IMG/VR virus record: IMGVR_UViG_3300033146_002149 | Location: 1 to 55,341 of that record | Length of the DNA stretch: 55,341 nt | Source: a virus | Direction: 5' to 3' (one strand) | Shown here: piece by piece, positions 50,414 through 55,341 of the stretch | How the letters are laid out: every line of letters begins with the position of its first letter | Position numbering within the stretch: the stretch's first letter is position 1 | Program-made: the position numbers and the translations under genes | The notes under the pieces: generated by a model | The model's input: only the letters and a program-made list of their open reading frames with translations | Databases searched by the model: none | What the model was told of the DNA's origin: nothing

Positions 50414-50644
50414 ATGAAAAATAAAAAAACATATTCATTTTATAAAAAGTTTTATGCCCAGCATAAAATAATAGCATTTCAACACCAGAATTTAAGAAAA
50501 CATTTTGATAAGTTGGTTGATGATGTTTTAGGTGAAAAATATTATAACTTAGGTTTAGATGTTTATCACACTGATAAATTATGTTGTGAAGATATTAAGG
50601 AGAAAGCCCAAAGTTTTTGGCAAAAATTATTTAAAAAGTTTTAA
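50414..50644 (+). CDS. Small basic helical protein, 76 aa
   Basis: Lysine- and aromatic-rich (KKTYSFYKKFYAQHKIIAF), ending FWQKLFKKF. Possible nucleic-acid binding. No motif recognised. SD AGGAGA precedes it. The end region carries a tandem duplication shared with the next spacer. Confidence 0.5.
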   Translation: MKNKKTYSFYKKFYAQHKIIAFQHQNLRKHFDKLVDDVLGEKYYNLGLDVYHTDKLCCEDIKEKAQSFWQKLFKKF

Positions 50645-50672
50645 TTCTTAAAAGGCTTTAATTCTTAAAAGG
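50640..50672 (+). repeat. 17-bp-period tandem duplication at gene end
   Basis: TTTAATTCTTAAAAGG at 50640-50655 and 50657-50672, separated by one C (period 17). The first copy spans the stop codon of 50414-50644, and the second provides a spare SD-like AAAAGG before the gene at 50683. Confidence 0.6.
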
Positions 50673-50682
50673 ATTTAAAAAG

Positions 50683-50958
50683 ATGACAAAATATAAATCA
50701 GGTCAAATTATGAAAGATGCTTCAAAAGAAAATGATCCTTCAAAATATTGCTGCCTTCATAAGAATATTGTGCCTATAGAGATTGGCTTTGCCTGTATTA
50801 CTTATCCAAACGGATATGAAGCTGATCCAAATTATAACTTTGCCATTAATCTAATCGGAGCAAACATCGCAAGAGTGAAATCTTATCTTTGCTTAGATTG
50901 TAAAATGGAAATCAAAGCTCCAAGTCAGGAACAAACCAAGAAGGATATCCTCATATAA
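50683..50958 (+). CDS. Cysteine-containing protein, 91 aa
   Basis: Has YCCLHKN and CLDCKMEI, two pairs of cysteines about 55 residues apart, and the FACITYPNGYEADPNYNFA segment. Possible metal site. Not recognised. It precedes the polymerase gene by 15 bases. Confidence 0.55.
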   Translation: MTKYKSGQIMKDASKENDPSKYCCLHKNIVPIEIGFACITYPNGYEADPNYNFAINLIGANIARVKSYLCLDCKMEIKAPSQEQTKKDILI

Positions 50959-50973
50959 CGTAAGGAAACAACT

Positions 50974-53499
50974 ATGATCATTCCAAAGATTTCTGTAGCA
51001 CCAAAAAAGTCTAAAGAAGTTTCTTTTGACGTGTTAGCTATAGATTGCCCGCCAACAGATAATATCAATTCCGCAGTTATTGCCATGGTCGGGGAGATTC
51101 CAACCGATTTAGAGCTCTTGAAGGAAGAACCTTTTGTCGGCCCCGTGGGTAGTCAGCTTAATCGTATATGTGCAGCGGTTCGGCTTGCTAGGTATCAAAT
51201 TTATTTGACACATGCTTGTAAGGCTAAAATCCCATCAAATAATTACAACAAACTATGGACAGCTAAAGGTTTCAGGCATTCTCAATGGGGAGAGCTACAA
51301 AGAAACTTGATTGATGAACTTGCAGCATTTCCAGGCAAAGTAATAATGTTACTCGGCTCTACTCCAATGAAACTCTTAATCGATGAGCCAAGGTTTGATT
51401 CAATCAGTAAATATCGAGGATCATTCTATCCAGCTGAAAAATTCCCGCATCTTAAAGATAAGCTAGCGGGCAAAATCATCGGATTCTCATACCATCCATC
51501 ATTTACTATGGTTTATGGTAAACCAATTCATTTCTATACAATTATAGCTGATTTCCTTAAAGCATTAAAAATCATCGATGAGCCAGAACTTCTTAAAGAT
51601 AATACGAAGATAATAATCCAGCCTACCTTGACTGAAATAACAAACTTTTATTCATTAATCAGTACGAAAGATTTTGTCGCCTTTGATATTGAAGCCACAC
51701 CGGAATTTATAACCTGCTTTTCATTGGCAATTTACGATGACGGTTTGATTAAATCTATGTCAATACCAATAATGGATAATCAAGGAGCGTATTGGGGTGT
51801 TGACGAAGAGACTAGAATTTGGATAGGTTTGGCTGAAATTCTGGGCAACCCTTCCATAGGCAAGATATGCCAAAATGGAATGTTTGACCTAATGTTTATC
51901 TTGCGCACGATGAATATAAAAACAGATAATTTTTATTTTGACACTATGTTGGCTCAGCATATTTGTTATACTGAACTGCCGAAAGGTTTGGATTATTTAA
52001 CTTCCGCCTATACTTATTATCCCTACTATAAAGACGAAGGTAAGCAATCACATCTTAAGGTAATTAAAGACTGGAAACAATACTGGCAATATAATGCGAA
52101 AGATTCAGCTTATTTGCTCCCGATATCTGAAGCCCTCATAAAAGAACTGGAAGAATTTGAATCCACTGATGCAATGGAATATACGATGGCTCTGCATAAG
52201 CCTTTAATGGAAATGGAGTTCAACGGTTTTTTGACAGATGTTCGGGGAATTAAAAAGACTAAAAAAGAGTATGAATTAAAAATCATTACGCTGCAAAAAG
52301 AACTTGACGATATCGCCGGGAAGGAAATCAACGTATCATCAGCGAAGCAAATGATTGCTTATTTCTACGGGATATGTATGATCAAACCGTATATTAATCC
52401 CAAAACGAAAAATGCAACTTGCAATACAGTAGCGTTGCATAGGATTGCTAAAAAAGGTGCTAAGGGAGCTGAAGAAGCGAAGTTGATAATCAAAATCAGG
52501 AAGTATAAGAAGTTAGTTTCAACTTATTTTAACATTGCCGTAGATGATGATAATAAACTTCGATGTAGTCATAAGATTTCTGGGACAGTATCAGGTAGAA
52601 TTGCAACGGAAAAGACTTTTTTCGGAACTGGATCAAACCTTCAGAATCAACCTTACATCTTTAAATATTTTCTCATAGCCGAGCCGGATTGGATTCTATG
52701 TGAATGTGATCTTGCTAAAGCTGAAGCCCATGTAGTTGCTTATCTAACCCAAGATGCTAACATGATTCAGTCGTTTGAATCAGGGATTGATGTACATAGT
52801 TTTAATGCCAGCAAAATATTTGATGTTCCAATAGAAGATGTTATCCATGAGGCTAAGACTAAAAAGGTAGATCAAAAAAGCACAATGAGGTACATGGGAA
52901 AGAAGGTTGTGCACGCCAGTAATTATAGCATGGGTGCGCAAACATTCTCCGATCAATTGGCAACTGAAGAAATTTTTAAAGGCATGGCTGATTGTAAGAA
53001 ACTCCTAATTAATTACACAGATCGATTTCCTGGTCTGAAAAGATGGCATCAATCCATTGAAGAAGAGGTCACAAATAGCAGGGTACTGTTTAATTTATTT
53101 GGCCGGCCTAGGAGATTCTTGGGTGATATGAATGCAGCTTTGTTTAGAAATGCTTATAGCTACAAACCTCAATCTACTGTAGCGGAGTTGTTAAATAAAG
53201 GAATGATTAAATGCTCCAATGATAAGCGGCTTATGAAAGATGGATTTGACATAAGATTTAATACTACTGTCCATGATTCAATGGTCTTTAGTTTTCATAA
53301 AAGCCAGATTGATAACTTACTCCAAATTTTACTTATTATTAAAGATCACATGACACACACTTTTACATATAAAGGAAAGAGTTTTACCATTGGCTTGGAT
53401 GCTAAGATTGGTCGGCAGTGGGCTGGCAAGACAGCTGAAATAGCAAGTTTTACTCAAAAAGAGATAGACGCTGCAATGGATAAGATAAACATTAAGTAA
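50974..53499 (+). CDS. Family A DNA polymerase with N-terminal uracil-DNA-glycosylase-like domain
   Basis: 841 residues. Residues about 35-200 resemble a uracil-DNA glycosylase (MVGEIPTDLE near 38, HPSF near 173). Then a DnaQ-type exonuclease (FDIEATPE near 237) and polymerase. Motif A CDLAKAEAHV (Asp 579). O-helix R639-x3-K643-x7-Y651 in the SNYSMG region. Motif C VHDSM (His 767, Asp 768, Ser 769) with Ser where Glu is usual. It replicates phage DNA. The glycosylase-like domain may read or remove uracil. No 5' nuclease domain is visible. Confidence 0.85.
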   Translation: MIIPKISVAPKKSKEVSFDVLAIDCPPTDNINSAVIAMVGEIPTDLELLKEEPFVGPVGSQLNRICAAVRLARYQIYLTHACKAKIPSNNYNKLWTAKGFRHSQWGELQRNLIDELAAFPGKVIMLLGSTPMKLLIDEPRFDSISKYRGSFYPAEKFPHLKDKLAGKIIGFSYHPSFTMVYGKPIHFYTIIADFLKALKIIDEPELLKDNTKIIIQPTLTEITNFYSLISTKDFVAFDIEATPEFITCFSLAIYDDGLIKSMSIPIMDNQGAYWGVDEETRIWIGLAEILGNPSIGKICQNGMFDLMFILRTMNIKTDNFYFDTMLAQHICYTELPKGLDYLTSAYTYYPYYKDEGKQSHLKVIKDWKQYWQYNAKDSAYLLPISEALIKELEEFESTDAMEYTMALHKPLMEMEFNGFLTDVRGIKKTKKEYELKIITLQKELDDIAGKEINVSSAKQMIAYFYGICMIKPYINPKTKNATCNTVALHRIAKKGAKGAEEAKLIIKIRKYKKLVSTYFNIAVDDDNKLRCSHKISGTVSGRIATEKTFFGTGSNLQNQPYIFKYFLIAEPDWILCECDLAKAEAHVVAYLTQDANMIQSFESGIDVHSFNASKIFDVPIEDVIHEAKTKKVDQKSTMRYMGKKVVHASNYSMGAQTFSDQLATEEIFKGMADCKKLLINYTDRFPGLKRWHQSIEEEVTNSRVLFNLFGRPRRFLGDMNAALFRNAYSYKPQSTVAELLNKGMIKCSNDKRLMKDGFDIRFNTTVHDSMVFSFHKSQIDNLLQILLIIKDHMTHTFTYKGKSFTIGLDAKIGRQWAGKTAEIASFTQKEIDAAMDKINIK

Positions 53500-53533
53500 A
53501 TATTAATTATATTATTTTAATTAGGTATAAATT

Positions 53534-54793
53534 ATGGCTAGGCAATTATCAGACTGGCTCGAGAATTACATGAAGTACACACAACGGACAGAACCTCCAG
53601 AATTATATCATCTTTGGTCTGGCCTAACTGCAATTAGCTCTGCCTTGCGTAGGAAGTGCTATTGTAATTGGGGAGCCTTGAGAGGATTTGTCTATCCGAA
53701 TATTTTTGTCTCATTAGTTGGGCCGCCAGGTGGGAGAAAAGGCACAGCTATGAAGATCGCAAAAGTTTTTGTACAGCAGTTAGATATACCACTTGGGGCA
53801 GACTCGTTAGGATCAACTCAAGCGTTATTTCAAACATTTATTGAGAGTGAAGATAGTTATGTTGATTCAAAAGGAGGTACAAAGAAACATAAAAGCCTAT
53901 CCATATGGGCAGAAGAGTTCCAGGTTTTTTTGAATGATAGAGATCAAATGTTAATCGCATCTTTGACTGATCTATTTGATTGTGCAGATGTTTGGAAGTA
54001 TAAAACATTATCAAGAAAAACAGAAGACTTATCTTATTGCTGGCTAACTATCATCGGAGCCATTACGCCTAGTTTGCTACAAGCCAGATTGACACAAGAT
54101 GCAGTAGGTGGCGGTCTGTTATCACGGATCATTTTTGTAGTCGCTCAGGGCCCCAAGCAACGGAGGGCTTTGCAGTTTTTAACACCCGAAGAGATGGACA
54201 TTCAAAAGAAGTTAGCATACGACTTACAGGAAATCGCCAACTTAGCAGGGCAGTTCACGTTGAGTAAAGATTTCCTCCAAGCCTATGTACGATGGTATGA
54301 GCATGAATATGACGATTCTGGGGTTTCATCTGAGAAATTCCTCGGATATAATCATCGTCGCCCGCTGCATATTAATAAAGTATGTATGTTGGTATCTGCT
54401 GCGGAAAGTAGTAATTTAATTATTACTGCTGAACATTTTAAGAAAGCCTTAGCGATAATGCAAATAACTGAAAAGGAGATGCCGAATGCGTTTTATGGCC
54501 TGGGGATGTCAAGTCAGGCAAATGTTTATGCGAAGATATTGAGTTTTATTGACTCCAAAGATACGTTTGATTGGAGTGAATTGCTGAGAAACTTTCATCT
54601 GGACGTGGAGAATATTAATCAATTACGAGGATACGTGGAAATGGCAGAGCAATCTGGTCGAATAATCGCCGAAAGTTCCGCAACGAGTAATCTTTACACT
54701 ACAGTTAAAGTAGACAAAAGTGTTGATACTTCAGATTATTTAGAACGTACTGTGTTTAGGTTGATGGATAGGAATTTGCTTAAAATAAGCTAA
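53534..54793 (+). CDS. DUF3987-like replicative helicase/ATPase
   Basis: 419 residues. Walker-A-like GPPGGRKGTA at about 63-72, slightly unusual (GGRKGT). A Walker-B-like stretch SLSIWAEEFQVFLND follows, then a C-terminal helical region. The layout fits the DUF3987-type helicase group found in phages and mobile elements, linked to primase or helicase loading. It follows the polymerase gene. Catalytic details unverified. Confidence 0.7.
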   Translation: MARQLSDWLENYMKYTQRTEPPELYHLWSGLTAISSALRRKCYCNWGALRGFVYPNIFVSLVGPPGGRKGTAMKIAKVFVQQLDIPLGADSLGSTQALFQTFIESEDSYVDSKGGTKKHKSLSIWAEEFQVFLNDRDQMLIASLTDLFDCADVWKYKTLSRKTEDLSYCWLTIIGAITPSLLQARLTQDAVGGGLLSRIIFVVAQGPKQRRALQFLTPEEMDIQKKLAYDLQEIANLAGQFTLSKDFLQAYVRWYEHEYDDSGVSSEKFLGYNHRRPLHINKVCMLVSAAESSNLIITAEHFKKALAIMQITEKEMPNAFYGLGMSSQANVYAKILSFIDSKDTFDWSELLRNFHLDVENINQLRGYVEMAEQSGRIIAESSATSNLYTTVKVDKSVDTSDYLERTVFRLMDRNLLKIS

Positions 54794-54860
54794 GGAATAA
54801 AAAATAAACGAACAATTATAAGAATTAATGTTGCCTATTTTGATAAATAAGGATGGTAAA

Positions 54861-55133
54861 ATGCCACAATTTAAAAAGAAATCTATAATAATTGAAGCGA
54901 GACAGTTTAATAATGATTCAGAGTCTTTTGGCCTAATTCATTGGATCAATGAGGGACAGTTCGCAAGGGGTGCTGATGTTCCATTTGCCACATGGATCAA
55001 TGGGAATTTGATAATCCCAACACTTGAAGGAGACCATACAGCATCCCCCGGAGATTGGATAATTAAAGGTATCGCTGGTGAATTTTACCCATGCAAACCT
55101 GGTATTTTTGAACAGACATACGAAAAAATTTAA
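54861..55133 (+). CDS. Phage protein with WIIKG-EFYPC motif, 90 aa
   Basis: Start at 54861 (MPQFKKKSIIIEARQF) with GGATGG upstream. The ATG 33 bases earlier has a poorer SD. Ends GDWIIKGIAGEFYPCKPGIFEQTYEKI (in two parts). This pattern occurs in many phage small proteins of unknown function, often next to replication genes. Probably cytoplasmic, one cysteine. Confidence 0.65.
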   Translation: MPQFKKKSIIIEARQFNNDSESFGLIHWINEGQFARGADVPFATWINGNLIIPTLEGDHTASPGDWIIKGIAGEFYPCKPGIFEQTYEKI

Positions 55134-55151
55134 ATACTTAATGTCTAAAAT

Positions 55152-55204
55152 AAGCCGCCGGGTGATAAACTCAACGCAAAAGTGGAGCTAACACCGGTCG
55201 GCTT
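55152..55204 (+). repeat. 13-bp imperfect hairpin after the last complete gene
   Basis: AAGCCGCCGGGTG (55152-55164) pairs with CACCGGTCGGCTT (55192-55204), 11 of 13 pairs. TTAATTTTG follows. It may be a terminator or RNA element before the gene at 55251. Confidence 0.5.
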
Positions 55205-55250
55205 AATTTTGCTTGTTAGGTAAAAAACTATAAACTGATTGGAGATAAAT

Positions 55251-55341
55251 ATGAAATGCAGGATTGTAGAAAGAACAGGCGTTGATGGAAAAGTTAATTA
55301 TGTTATTCAGCAGAGACATTTTCTATTCCGTTGGTGGTGGG
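55251..55341 (+). CDS. Gene start, cut by the window edge
   Basis: ATG with GGAGATAA SD upstream. Thirty visible codons (MKCRIVERTGVDGKVNYVIQ and on). Too short to name. The real length is unknown. Confidence 0.5.
   Translation, partial: MKCRIVERTGVDGKVNYVIQQRHFLFRWWW

Overview
This window is part of an AT-rich tailed-phage genome, free phage or prophage. The adaptor, nozzle and tail-spike genes point to a short-tailed (podovirus-like) phage. It has two divergent arms that meet at about 33.2-33.9 kb. The host is not identified. A near-consensus sigma-54 promoter and Gram-negative-style Shine-Dalgarno sites suggest a Gram-negative bacterium. I saw no integrase, recognisable lysis gene, tRNA, CRISPR array or phage RNA polymerase.

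Left arm (33164 down to 1, minus strand, packaging and virion genes). In order of transcription: small terminase; large terminase interrupted in its Walker A motif by a 195-residue class 3-type mini-intein; portal; a small protein; a GroES-like co-chaperonin; scaffold; a small conserved protein; a decoration-like protein; major capsid protein; a zinc-finger protein; head-tail adaptor; nozzle-like protein; and a run of tail or internal virion proteins. The last group includes a 3422-residue polyvalent protein with several ADP-ribosyltransferase-like segments and an HEXXH motif, and a protein built from about 17 copies of a 21-residue repeat. The arm ends with a tail spike carrying a beta-helix start and a LamG-like end, cut by the window edge.

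Centre (33165-35976). Two gene-poor stretches lie on either side of three small early genes. They hold the sigma-54 promoter, an extended -10 promoter, 17-bp-period repeat arrays, several palindromes sharing ATGTTTAC/GTAAACAT half sites, and a strongly structured candidate RNA. The second stretch (34988-35976) is the best candidate for a replication origin and control region.

Right arm (33961 to 55341, plus strand, early and replication genes). First come many small early proteins (33961-40200), then a UvrD-like helicase, a Cas4/RecB-like nuclease with four possible Fe-S cysteines, a Sak4-like ATPase, an SSB-like protein, an NAD-dependent DNA ligase, a dATP/dGTP diphosphohydrolase-like protein, a ParB-methyltransferase fusion, a family A DNA polymerase with an N-terminal uracil-DNA-glycosylase-like domain, and a DUF3987-like helicase. 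Together these make a fairly self-sufficient replication and recombination set. Three sigma-70-type promoters, two overlapping inverted repeats, divide this arm into transcription units. A 14-bp palindrome, GTTCA-N4-TGAAC, recurs at four intergenic sites over both arms and may be a shared control element.
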